In this document: in pieces, positions 43,780 to 51,966 of the stretch
Position numbering within the stretch: the stretch's first letter is position 1
Layout: each line of letters opens with the position of its first letter
Assembly: GCA_041645435.1 (NCBI GenBank)
Contig: JBAZQB010000004.1
Span: forward strand, 365,627-429,626
DNA from: Methanoregula sp.
GTDB lineage: Archaea; Halobacteriota; Methanomicrobia; Methanomicrobiales; Methanospirillaceae
Length of the DNA stretch: 64,000 nt
Direction: 5' to 3'
Translations under genes and position numbers: made by a program
Notes under the pieces: model-generated
The model's database searches: none
What the model was told of the DNA's origin: nothing
Seen by the model: only the letters and a program-made list of their open reading frames with translations

Positions 43780-44167
43780 TTTTTTAATTGGGAAAAATCG
43801 GACACATCCTGATAGCCGCATCCTGACGGGATGTGACTGTGCACCCATAATCGCCCGGGTGGAGTATACTATCTCATCAAATATCTAAGTGAACCATAAA
43901 ACGGAGAGATCAGGACCATCATCAATCCAGATTCTCTCACGTTTGGGAAAACCCCCCATTTTTTACCGTGATTGTCGTTTTTTTTGAGTGTATAAACATC
44001 GTTTTTACCTTATAAACCCACCATTGTTAATCAATTTTTACGATAATTTCAAAACCTATATATTGTTTTTACACCAACTTACCCTTTATAACTACATTCA
44101 ATTAACAAAATGGTTTAGGAAACCTGTTTTGCAATGGGTTTTACCGGTAAAATTATGGTGATAGACA
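43780..44167. promoter_or_regulatory. fdhA2 promoter interval
   Basis: This AT-rich, gene-free stretch has several TATA-like sites (GTATAAACA near 43990, CCTTATAAAC near 44009, CCTTTATAAC near 44083). It also holds an inverted pair TTGTTAAT (44025-44032) and ATTAACAA (44101-44108) separated by about 70 bases. No counterpart of the fdhA1 leader hairpins is seen. GGTGAT just before the fdhA2 ATG is its ribosome-binding site. Confidence 0.5.
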
Positions 44168-46237
44168 ATGAGCGAACTAAATAAGGATTCTCTTAAGTAT
44201 ACAGCAACGACCTGTCCCTACTGCGGGGTTGGCTGCGGCCTTAACCTCGTATCCAATGGGAATGAGCTCGTTGGTGTCGAACCGTACAAGCGGTCCCCGA
44301 TCAACGAAGGCAAGCTCTGCCCGAAAGGTACGACCTGCTGGGAAACCGTCCAGAAGCCCGGCCGGCTGACCAAACCCCTGATCAAGAAGGGTGACAAGTT
44401 CGAGGAAGCCTCGTGGGACGAAGCTACTGACCTGATTACAAAGAAGTTTTCAGAGGCGCACAAACAGGGCGGCCCCAGGGCGCTGGGTTTCCATACCTCG
44501 TGCCGTACCGTGAATGAGGACTGTTATGCCCTGCAGAAGTGGGCCCGTGTTGCCTTCCAGACCAACAACGTCGACAACTGTGCCCGTATCTGCCATGGAC
44601 CGTCTGTTGCCGGTCTCTCGCTCTCGTTCGGTTCCGGTGCAGCCACCAACCCGTTCGAAGATGTCCTGAATGCGGACCTCATCGTCATGTGGGGTTCCAA
44701 TGCAGTTGAGGCCCACCCCCTCGCCGGCCGCCGCGTCATGCAGGCCAAGAAGAAGGGCATCCCGATCGTTGTCGTTGACCCCCGGTTCAGCCCGACTGCA
44801 CGGCTTGCTGACAAGTGGATCCGGTTCACCCCGTCGACCCACATCGCCCTTGCCAACAACATGATGTACTACATCATCAAGGAAGGCCTTGAGGACAAGG
44901 AGTACATCAAGGAACGCACGAAAGGCTTTGAGGATCTCAAAAAGACTGTCGAGAATTATGCTGACGCTACGAAAATCCACGGTGTCCCGCAAGAGACGGT
45001 CAAAGAGTTTGCCCGCCAGTATGCAAATGCAAAGAATGCAGTCATCATCTACTGCCTCGGCATCACCGAGTTAACCACCGGTACCGACAATGTCCGGTCC
45101 ATGGGGAACCTCGCACTGCTCACCGGAAATGTCGGACGCCCCGGTGTCGGTGTTAACCCGCTCCGTGGACAGAACAACGTGCAGGGTGCCTGCGACATGG
45201 GTGCATACCCGAACGTCTTCTCCGGCTACCAGGCAGTTGCCGTCCCCGAGAACCGTGCCAAGATGGAGAAGGCATGGGGCATGAAAGAAGGAACCCTTCC
45301 CGACTGGTATGGTGTCACCTTAACCGAACAGATCACCCAGTGCGGTGACCCGATCAAGGCGATGTACATCCTCGGCCTGAACCCTGTGGTCTCCTACCCT
45401 GATTCGAACCACGTAAGGAGATCCCTTGACAAACTCGACTTCCTTGTTATCCAGGATATTTACTGGACCGAGAGCTGCGAGTACGCAGATGTTGTCCTTC
45501 CCGGCACCTGCTTTGCCGAGAAAGACGGCACATTCACCAGCGGCGAGCGCCGTGTCAACCGTGTAAGGAAAGCCGTTGACGGTCCCGGCGAGTCGAAATA
45601 TGACTGGGAGATCATCGGCATGCTCGGAAAGAAGATGGGCCTCAAGGGCTTTGACTGGAAGACCGCAAAGGATGTCTGGGACGACATGCGCTCAGTCACC
45701 CCCGGCCAGTTCGGCGTAACCTACGAAAAGATGGAAAAACCTGAATCTGTCCACTGGCCCTGCCCGACTGTCGAGCACCCGGGAACCCCGATCCTCCACG
45801 TAGGAAAGTTCTCCGCAGCAGATGGCAAGGGCACCATGTTCGGCCTCGAGTACCGCCCGCCCGCGGAAGTCGCCGACGCAGAGTACCCGTACACGCTCAT
45901 GACCGGTCGTATCATCTTCCACTACCACACCCGGACCCAGACAGACCGGAGCCCGACCCTGCACAACGATGTACCTGAAAACTACATGCAGATGAACACA
46001 CTGGATGCAAAGGAACTCGGCATCAAGCCGTACGAGAAGGTCAAGGTTACAAGCCGCCGTGGCGAATCCATCGCTATTGCACGCGTAACCGATGATGTCG
46101 CCCCGAAAGTTCTGTTCATGCCCATGCACTTTGCCCATGGTGCAAACGACCTCACCAACACAGCACTCGACCCGCTCTCCAAGATGCCGGAACTCAAGCA
46201 CTGTGCTGTCAAGGTTGAGAAGATCAAGGAGGCCTGA
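44168..46237 (+). CDS. fdhA: F420-type formate dehydrogenase, alpha subunit, copy 2
   Basis: A 689-residue close paralogue of FdhA1 with the same length and motifs: [4Fe-4S] site CPYCGVGCGLNLV and metal-ligand Cys142 in ARICHGPSV. By eye large blocks are identical (for example the region around DVWDDMRSVTPGQFGVTYEK). Differences concentrate in residues 25-130, 270-300 and the C-terminal 100. It has its own promoter interval and its own fdhB five bases downstream, so the two enzymes can be expressed separately. Function as for copy 1. Confidence 0.95.
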   Translation: MSELNKDSLKYTATTCPYCGVGCGLNLVSNGNELVGVEPYKRSPINEGKLCPKGTTCWETVQKPGRLTKPLIKKGDKFEEASWDEATDLITKKFSEAHKQGGPRALGFHTSCRTVNEDCYALQKWARVAFQTNNVDNCARICHGPSVAGLSLSFGSGAATNPFEDVLNADLIVMWGSNAVEAHPLAGRRVMQAKKKGIPIVVVDPRFSPTARLADKWIRFTPSTHIALANNMMYYIIKEGLEDKEYIKERTKGFEDLKKTVENYADATKIHGVPQETVKEFARQYANAKNAVIIYCLGITELTTGTDNVRSMGNLALLTGNVGRPGVGVNPLRGQNNVQGACDMGAYPNVFSGYQAVAVPENRAKMEKAWGMKEGTLPDWYGVTLTEQITQCGDPIKAMYILGLNPVVSYPDSNHVRRSLDKLDFLVIQDIYWTESCEYADVVLPGTCFAEKDGTFTSGERRVNRVRKAVDGPGESKYDWEIIGMLGKKMGLKGFDWKTAKDVWDDMRSVTPGQFGVTYEKMEKPESVHWPCPTVEHPGTPILHVGKFSAADGKGTMFGLEYRPPAEVADAEYPYTLMTGRIIFHYHTRTQTDRSPTLHNDVPENYMQMNTLDAKELGIKPYEKVKVTSRRGESIAIARVTDDVAPKVLFMPMHFAHGANDLTNTALDPLSKMPELKHCAVKVEKIKEA

Positions 46238-46242
46238 ACACC

Positions 46243-47496
46243 ATGACCAAGAAAGGAGATATGCTCTATGCGTGGACCAACGACGCCGAAATCCAGAAGA
46301 AAGCCGAGCTCGGGGGCGCAGTAACTTCCCTCTGGAAGTATGCCCTTGAATCCAAGATGGTTGACGCAGTCCTTGCCGTAACCAAGGGTGTTGACCTCTA
46401 CGATGCAAAGCCGGTCATCATCACCGACCCCAAGGATCTTATCAAGACTGCCGGTTCGCTCCACTGCGGAACGCTTCTGCTGCCCAAACTGGTCAAGAAA
46501 TATCTTGATGGGGCAGAGGACAAGAAGATCGGGGTTACCGTCAAGGGCTGCGATGCAATGGCGTTCTACGAACTCGCCAAGCGCAAGCAGATCAACCTTG
46601 ACAACATCATCATGATCGGTGTCAACTGCGGAGGATCGGTCAGCCCGGTCACTGCCCGCAAGATGATCGCTGAAAAGTATGGTGTTGACCCGGAAAAGGT
46701 CCACAAGGAAGAGATCGACAAGGGCCAGTTCATCATCGAGTACGAAGGAGGCCACAAGGGGATCTCCGTTGACGAGCTCGAAGAAGCAGGCTATGGCCGG
46801 CGCAGCAACTGCCGCCGCTGCAAGATGAAGATCCCACGGCAGGCAGACCTTGCCTGCGGTAACTGGGGCGTCATCGGCGACAAGGCCGGAAAAGCAACCT
46901 TTGTTGAAGTCTGCTCCGAAAAGGGAGCAAACCTTGTTGACGGCGCCGTCAAGAAAGGCATCATGACAACCGCACCGGCCAACCCCAAGGGTCTCGAGAT
47001 CCGGGCAAAGGTCGAAGGTGCGATGTTCAAGCTCGGCGACAAGTGGCGGAAGCACGACTTCGAGGCGCTTGGCGATGGTAAGGATCGCTTGAAGAAGATC
47101 ATGGCCGAGACCGCACGCTGTATCAAGTGCTATGGTTGTATCGAGACCTGCCCGATCTGTTACTGCGTCGAATGCACGACCAAGAACCCGGCCTATGTTC
47201 CGCCCGGCGAACTGCCGGTCAACTTCATGTTCCACCTGATCCGGTACGCTCATATCGCAGATTCCTGCGTGAACTGCGGCCAGTGCGAGGAAATCTGCCC
47301 CGCGGAAATCCCCAATGCCCTTTTCATGCACGCCCAGCAGGTCGAGCTTGAGAAGATGTTCGGCCATGTGCCGGGTGTCGACATGGAACTCCCGCTCCTT
47401 GCCTTTGCAGAGGAGAAGACCGAGCGTGGCCGGCTTCACAATACCGGCAGTGACATGGTCTACGACAACGTCTTTAACCCGTTCACCAAGAAGTGA
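46243..47496 (+). CDS. fdhB: Formate dehydrogenase, beta subunit, copy 2
   Basis: A 417-residue FdhB. The F420/FAD domains closely match copy 1. The C-terminal iron-sulfur region differs: after CIKCYGCIETC (near residue 290) comes PICYCVECTTKNPAYV, adding cysteines not present in copy 1, then CVNCGQCEEIC near 345. About 30 extra residues follow, ending NVFNPFTKK. The added cysteines could bind another metal centre or alter docking to a partner such as heterodisulfide reductase. A T tract after the stop likely ends the transcript. Confidence 0.93.
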   Translation: MTKKGDMLYAWTNDAEIQKKAELGGAVTSLWKYALESKMVDAVLAVTKGVDLYDAKPVIITDPKDLIKTAGSLHCGTLLLPKLVKKYLDGAEDKKIGVTVKGCDAMAFYELAKRKQINLDNIIMIGVNCGGSVSPVTARKMIAEKYGVDPEKVHKEEIDKGQFIIEYEGGHKGISVDELEEAGYGRRSNCRRCKMKIPRQADLACGNWGVIGDKAGKATFVEVCSEKGANLVDGAVKKGIMTTAPANPKGLEIRAKVEGAMFKLGDKWRKHDFEALGDGKDRLKKIMAETARCIKCYGCIETCPICYCVECTTKNPAYVPPGELPVNFMFHLIRYAHIADSCVNCGQCEEICPAEIPNALFMHAQQVELEKMFGHVPGVDMELPLLAFAEEKTERGRLHNTGSDMVYDNVFNPFTKK

Positions 47497-47518
47497 AAAT
47501 TTTCTTCCTGAACGAATC

Positions 47519-47525
47519 TTTTTTT
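47519..47525 (+). terminator. Oligo-T terminator after fdhB2
   Basis: A run of seven T residues lies about 20 bases past the fdhB2 stop, before the R1 repeat begins. Confidence 0.45.
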
Positions 47526-47549
47526 AGTCGAAAAAAATAGAAAAATTCC

Positions 47550-47745
47550 GGCTCTGTGGAAATCATCGGTTTTTATCATGGACCGCTCTTGGGGGCTACG
47601 GCATATGATGCCTTCGCCCCTGCCACTTGGGCATCCCTCCACACAGGGATAGGCCCACAAAAGGTTAGTAAAAATACTGCCGGGGGTCAAGGGGGCGCTC
47701 CCCTTCTCGTTGCCTCCCCCTCTGGGGGAGAGAGGGGGTCACTCT
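47550..47745 (+). repeat. Dispersed repeat R1, copy C (diverged)
   Basis: It begins GGCTCTGTGGAAATC and keeps CGCTCTTGGGGGCTACGGCA, GGGGGTCAAGGGGGCGCTCC and CTCTGGGGGAGAGAGGGGGT. The middle is more diverged than in copies A and B. Orientation is the same. It lies between the convergent fdhB2 and moeA genes. Confidence 0.75.
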
Positions 47746-47848
47746 CATAAATACTAAAAGAATATAACCGAATCTCAGGATAAAACAGGATTTCTTATGA
47801 AAATCAGATTATTTGGAAAAAATGGAGATGTATCCTTTCTTCAACTGC

Positions 47849-47895
47849 GATGAACGCCGCCGCACCAAAAAGGGACGCCCCCGCGGCGGTTTTGA
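47849..47895 (+). repeat. Dispersed repeat R2, copy 2
   Basis: GATGAACGCCGCCGCACC followed by AGGGACGCCCCCGCGGCGGT matches R2 copy 1 near 30995-31035. The arms CCGCCGC and GCGGCGG can form a 7-bp stem. The remainder of the interval to 48075 shows no gene. Confidence 0.65.
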
Positions 47896-48075
47896 TGAAT
47901 AATCTGTTGAAACCTCATTGCCCCGCCGTGCCTAAAGAGAGGCCCTGAGGCAGGGAAGAATCATAAAAACGATTTTCATGATTTGGGAGTGAACTTAATG
48001 GTTCATGCCCGTTTCTACAAAGCCGAAAATTTCCCTTGATTCGCAAACCTTTGAGCAGCGGATCTGTTATTATTT

Positions 48076-49986
48076 TCAGATATACCCGGCCGGCAGGCTT
48101 CCCGGTGACAACGGGGCAAGGGTATGTTCGCCGTTCAGCACCCGGATAGTGCCGGTGAGGCTGACATCATAGCCCCCGGTCTTTGCAAGGATCGCGCGAT
48201 ACGCAGGGGACTGGATAAGCGATACGAGCGTGCGGATCCGGGGGTCTGCCAGCATCTCCCTGCGCACTGCAAGCTCATAGTCTTCGTAAGCAACCGGGAC
48301 AAACCGGAGTCCGGCGGCGCTGGCAACGCTGGACGTGCACATTCCGGCATCGGCAAACCCGTTCCGGACAGCGGCTGCTACTGCCGGGGGACCATGCACT
48401 TCCTGCAGGTACCCGTTCACCTGGGACGGATCAATGCCCTCCTGGGCCAGCAGAGTATCGAGAACCATCCGGGCAGGTGACTCTTTCCGTGTATTGATGA
48501 ACCGGACACGAAAGAGATCTTTGACTCCCAGTCCGTCACTGGATGCAATACCCAGTTCGAGCGTGGCGATATGGATAAAGGCAAGATCACCGGCTTCAAG
48601 GTATTTGATGAAGGGCTGGTATGAAGTCAGCAGGGACCGTGCCGGCAGGCTCAGCGGGGCCGCATGGCAGGTATTGTTTTTAAGGGCGAGGAGTGCTCCG
48701 GTATTGCCGGGGTTACTGGCATGGATATAGAGCCCCTCATCATGGGCAAGGCAGGTAAGTTCCTCTAACGAGGGGTCCAGCGAGCCGGTCAGGATGAGCG
48801 TACGTTCTATGCTTCCCGGATCCGTAGTGAGGAGGACCTCAAGCTCGGTACCTGCCTCATAACCTTCCACCCGCGCCGGGATACGGGTGTAACCGTTAGC
48901 CTTTACCGTCGCCATCTGGACACCGGCCTTTTTTATATACGGGGTTGCAATGAGGTTAGAGCCGATACGGCCGACAAAGACTGGCACGAGATCGTCAAAC
49001 CCGGGATCCGAAACAAGCGGCTGTGCCAGCCGGACCGTCACCGGAGAGCGGGGTGCCGGGGGAAACCCCCACGATTCCAGCAGGGGTGCAGCAAATTCCC
49101 GGAGGGCCGTTTGGGCAGCAAGCGGGTAACCCGGCAGCCCGAGAACAGGTTTTCCCTCCACCTTTCCCAGCATTACCGGTTTACCCGGTCTGACTGCCAC
49201 ACCATGGAAGATCAGCTCGCCGAGCGACCGGATAACACTTTCCGTGAAGTCCCGTGTACCGGCCGAAGAGCCCGCGGAAATAATGACCAGGTCATTCTCT
49301 TTCACCGCTCTGCTGAGGGCCTCTCGAATGAGATCGGGATCGTCCGGTACGATGGGAAAGCGGGTGCAGTGTGCCCCCATCTGGTTAAGGAAGACGAGCG
49401 CCATGATCGTGTTGCTCTCCACCACCTGCCCCGGCGCGGGTCGGACACCGAGCGGGACCAGCTCGCTGCCAGTGGGAATAATCCCGACATTGACGGCAAG
49501 GACCCTGACCGTTGTAATCCCGTACGTAGCCAGTGCCCCGATATCGAACGGCCGGATTATATGGCCTGTCGGCAGCACGAGCCGGTTCTCCTTGATATCT
49601 TCTCCGGCAGGGCGGACATGCTGCCAGGGTGTAGCCGTCCTTCGTATCTGGAATCGGTTGCCTGCCTCCCAGACATCCTCGATCATGATGACCGCGTCAA
49701 ACTCCGGAGGGATGATGTTGCCGGTATTGACCCGGGCAAAATGGTCCAGGGTTACCGGGTTCCGGTCGCCCGCCCCGATGGTGTCCCGGCTCCTGACCGC
49801 GATTCCGTCCATGGCAGAGATGTTCACCTCCGGCACGGAATATTTCGCAAATACCGGTTCTGCCACGACCCGCCCGGCCGACTGCATGACCGGGACTTTT
49901 TCAGTCCTGTGGGGGATCACAAAGGATGAGGTGAGGAGGGCGAGCGCTTCATCAAGAGAGCGGAGCTCGAGGTAGCGTTTTACCAT
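48076..49986 (-). CDS. moeA: MoeA-type molybdopterin molybdenumtransferase fused to a PBP-like domain
   Basis: A 636-residue fusion. Residues about 1-400 are MoeA: NISAMDGIAVRSRDTIGAG near 55, NTGNIIPPEFDAVIMIEDV near 92, and the MogA-like VIISAGSSAGTRDFTESV near 265. Residues about 410-620 form a periplasmic-binding/LysR-substrate-like domain (LILTGSLDPSLEELTCLAHD at its start), a common C-terminal addition in archaeal MoeA. MoeA inserts Mo or W into adenylylated molybdopterin. The extra domain may sense or present the oxyanion. The gene is convergent with fdhB2, whose cofactor it could complete, and divergent from the OsmC gene. Confidence 0.9.
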   Translation of the reverse strand: MVKRYLELRSLDEALALLTSSFVIPHRTEKVPVMQSAGRVVAEPVFAKYSVPEVNISAMDGIAVRSRDTIGAGDRNPVTLDHFARVNTGNIIPPEFDAVIMIEDVWEAGNRFQIRRTATPWQHVRPAGEDIKENRLVLPTGHIIRPFDIGALATYGITTVRVLAVNVGIIPTGSELVPLGVRPAPGQVVESNTIMALVFLNQMGAHCTRFPIVPDDPDLIREALSRAVKENDLVIISAGSSAGTRDFTESVIRSLGELIFHGVAVRPGKPVMLGKVEGKPVLGLPGYPLAAQTALREFAAPLLESWGFPPAPRSPVTVRLAQPLVSDPGFDDLVPVFVGRIGSNLIATPYIKKAGVQMATVKANGYTRIPARVEGYEAGTELEVLLTTDPGSIERTLILTGSLDPSLEELTCLAHDEGLYIHASNPGNTGALLALKNNTCHAAPLSLPARSLLTSYQPFIKYLEAGDLAFIHIATLELGIASSDGLGVKDLFRVRFINTRKESPARMVLDTLLAQEGIDPSQVNGYLQEVHGPPAVAAAVRNGFADAGMCTSSVASAAGLRFVPVAYEDYELAVRREMLADPRIRTLVSLIQSPAYRAILAKTGGYDVSLTGTIRVLNGEHTLAPLSPGSLPAGYI

Positions 49987-50256
49987 ATTCCCCCCGTAAT
50001 CTCCGCTTCTATTACAAGATCTCGTTTACCCATGACGGATCCTCAATCAACTACTTTCATTAACAATGTGCTTTTGTAAACGTAAAATATTGTCGTAATG
50101 TTTCTCTCAATAAACAAATCGTTTGAGGACCGGACTTCTTCACAGATTTGTATCGTGATATCCGGCAAATGTTAACCTCCCTTCTGATTCGATCTCATGA
50201 GTACTTACCAAATTATTTTAACTATATGATTAAATTAATTTATTGTGTTAACAACC

Positions 50257-50781
50257 ATGAACCTGAACAACATCGATACCAAGCAGGTGAAGGATTACAA
50301 AGAAGCCCTCAGAAAAGATCCAAATGAAGCAAAATTTACTGCAAAAATAGAAGGCGACTGGCTCTTTGAGAATAGCGGCCCGCAGTTCCGCTCGACGGTC
50401 AAGGTAAAGGATGGCACCTACACGATGGAGGCAAGCCACCCGAATTTTGCCGGCCCCGGCTACCGCCCTGGTCCGATGGCATTCGGCCTCTTCTGGTTTG
50501 CCGCATGTTATTCCAGCACGTTTGTCACTGAAGCCGCCATGAGAAACATACGGCTAACCTCCGTCAGGACAAAAGTCGAAGCAGACCTTGATTACACCAC
50601 CCAGTTCGACCTTGGCGAGAGCCCGCTCATCAGCGAGTACCGGGTCATCATGGATGTCAAGGGTGATGCGACCGGGTCACAGGTTAAGGACTTAAAAGAG
50701 TACGCCCTCAAGCGCTGCATGGGTATGTTCACTATCCAGCATGCGATCGCACTGAAGGCCGACGTCCGGCTCCAGAAATAA
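50257..50781 (+). CDS. OsmC/Ohr-family protein
   Basis: A 174-residue OsmC-fold protein. FGLFWFAACYSSTFVTEAA near residue 78 carries the reactive cysteine of the family, and the C-terminal LKEYALKRCMGMFTIQHAI carries the second conserved cysteine. OsmC-like proteins reduce organic peroxides or handle thiol and sulfane-sulfur groups. The ATG at 50257 is preferred to a GTG 12 bases upstream. A GTTAAC site (50247-50252) lies immediately before the start. It is the first gene of the sulfur island and is followed 22 bases later by a redox protein gene. Confidence 0.75.
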   Translation: MNLNNIDTKQVKDYKEALRKDPNEAKFTAKIEGDWLFENSGPQFRSTVKVKDGTYTMEASHPNFAGPGYRPGPMAFGLFWFAACYSSTFVTEAAMRNIRLTSVRTKVEADLDYTTQFDLGESPLISEYRVIMDVKGDATGSQVKDLKEYALKRCMGMFTIQHAIALKADVRLQK

Positions 50782-50803
50782 CCGGCACCCGGGGAGTATG
50801 TGC

Positions 50804-51280
50804 ATGCATGAACCAAATGAGCCAGTCGACCCGGCCCATATCAGGGAGATCGCTGAGGAGTACTACCGGACCGGGCAGTTTTACTGCTCTGAAGCGATCG
50901 TGAAGACCATCAACGATGAATTCGGGCTCAACTATGCCGATGACGTAGTCCGGATGGCGTCCGGGTTTCCTATCGGTATCGGGAGTGCGGGTTGTGCCTG
51001 TGGTGCCGTTACCGGCGGGGTAATGGCGATCGGAATGGTCTTTGGACGAAAAGATCCAGGTGATCCCAGCATTGACCGGTGTCTCGCCCTTTCACGGGAA
51101 CTGCATGCACTCTTCATCCGCAGGCACGGCTGTCTCTGCTGCCGTACCCTTATCCATGGCATGGTACTGAAATCTCCCGAACACCTCCGGCAGTGCATCG
51201 CATTCACCGGAGAAGTAGCAGAGGAAACCGCAAAGATTATTCTCCGGGAAACCGGGGATGGTCAGCACCGTATTTCCTGA
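50804..51280 (+). CDS. C_GCAxxG_C_C family redox-active protein
   Basis: A 158-residue protein of the C_GCAxxG_C_C family. The conserved cysteines appear as FYCSEAIV near residue 26, GCACGAVTGGVMAIG near 64 and GCLCCRTLI near 106. The family is usually found near redox or metal genes and is expected to bind a metal or form disulfides; no activity is proven. GGGGAG at 50791-50796 gives proper spacing to the ATG at 50804, not to that at 50798. It probably shares a transcript with the OsmC gene. Confidence 0.8.
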   Translation: MHEPNEPVDPAHIREIAEEYYRTGQFYCSEAIVKTINDEFGLNYADDVVRMASGFPIGIGSAGCACGAVTGGVMAIGMVFGRKDPGDPSIDRCLALSRELHALFIRRHGCLCCRTLIHGMVLKSPEHLRQCIAFTGEVAEETAKIILRETGDGQHRIS

Positions 51281-51352
51281 CGGGATTATGGGGAAAAACA
51301 GGATATGGCGCAGATTATGGGTAAAATACACACCCGGATGTATATTCTCTTT

Positions 51353-51691
51353 TTAGAACAATGCGATCCATCTGCCCTCATCTCCCAGTTTCTCACTCAG
51401 AGCGAAAAGGACCTGGTTAGCCTTCTCTATTGAATAGTGCCACGCGATGCAATCCCCATTGTCAAAGGCAACACCCCCTGCCACTGATAATCCAAGCCCG
51501 CACTCAATGCAGAGATCCTTATTTTCCATGAGCCGAGGCAGCTGGCAGATGAAATCCCTGCCGAACATAAATGAACGGAGCGGGCGGGACATGTGAGAAT
51601 AATAGAGGAACTCCTCATGCCTGCCATAGACGGAGAAGATGCAGTACTGCCGGTCATGCCGGGAAAAAATCGGGTGAATCTCGTGGATCAT
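51353..51691 (-). CDS. Unknown cysteine-containing protein of the sulfur island
   Basis: A protein of about 112 residues from the ATG at 51691 (MIHEIHPIFSRHDRQYCIF). An in-frame start at 51769 would overlap the TusA-like gene by 64 nt and add a Pro/Glu-rich leader, so it is less likely. It contains C in DLCIECGLGLSVAGG and reads as a mixed alpha-beta fold. It follows the TusA-like gene by 14 bases and so belongs to the leftward sulfur operon. I recognise no family. Confidence 0.5.
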   Translation of the reverse strand: MIHEIHPIFSRHDRQYCIFSVYGRHEEFLYYSHMSRPLRSFMFGRDFICQLPRLMENKDLCIECGLGLSVAGGVAFDNGDCIAWHYSIEKANQVLFALSEKLGDEGRWIALF

Positions 51692-51705
51692 GGGCCGTGG
51701 TAATA

Positions 51706-51951
51706 TCAGGGATCTGAGCCTGGCTTCTTCATCAGGCTCACCCGGTAACGGTTGTTGTCCATCTTCCATATCTTCACGTCATACCCGGTATGGGAGAACG
51801 GCACATCGATCGTGTCCCGCTGATCACGGCGGACAATACATTCAACCGGGGTATCCGGCCCTGCCTTTTTCAGGAGTATTTTTAAGCGAATCATTAAGCT
51901 TGTGCAGGTGAGGTTTGAAAAATCCGGAATCTCTGCTGGTTCGCTTGTCAT
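51706..51951 (-). CDS. TusA-like sulfur carrier with altered active site
   Basis: An 81-residue protein with the TusA/SirA fold order: strand, short loop with Cys (NLTCTSLMIRLKILLKKAG, residues 13-31), helix, then two strands (VECIVRRDQRDTIDVPF and RYRVSLMKK). The usual C-P-x-P is replaced by C-T-S-L: the cysteine is kept but both prolines are lost. Such proteins accept and pass persulfide sulfur. It is 15 bases downstream of the DsrE-fusion gene, its probable partner, and a canonical TusA lies two genes away. Confidence 0.65.
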   Translation of the reverse strand: MTSEPAEIPDFSNLTCTSLMIRLKILLKKAGPDTPVECIVRRDQRDTIDVPFSHTGYDVKIWKMDNNRYRVSLMKKPGSDP

Positions 51952-51966
51952 ACTTCACGGTCCGTT

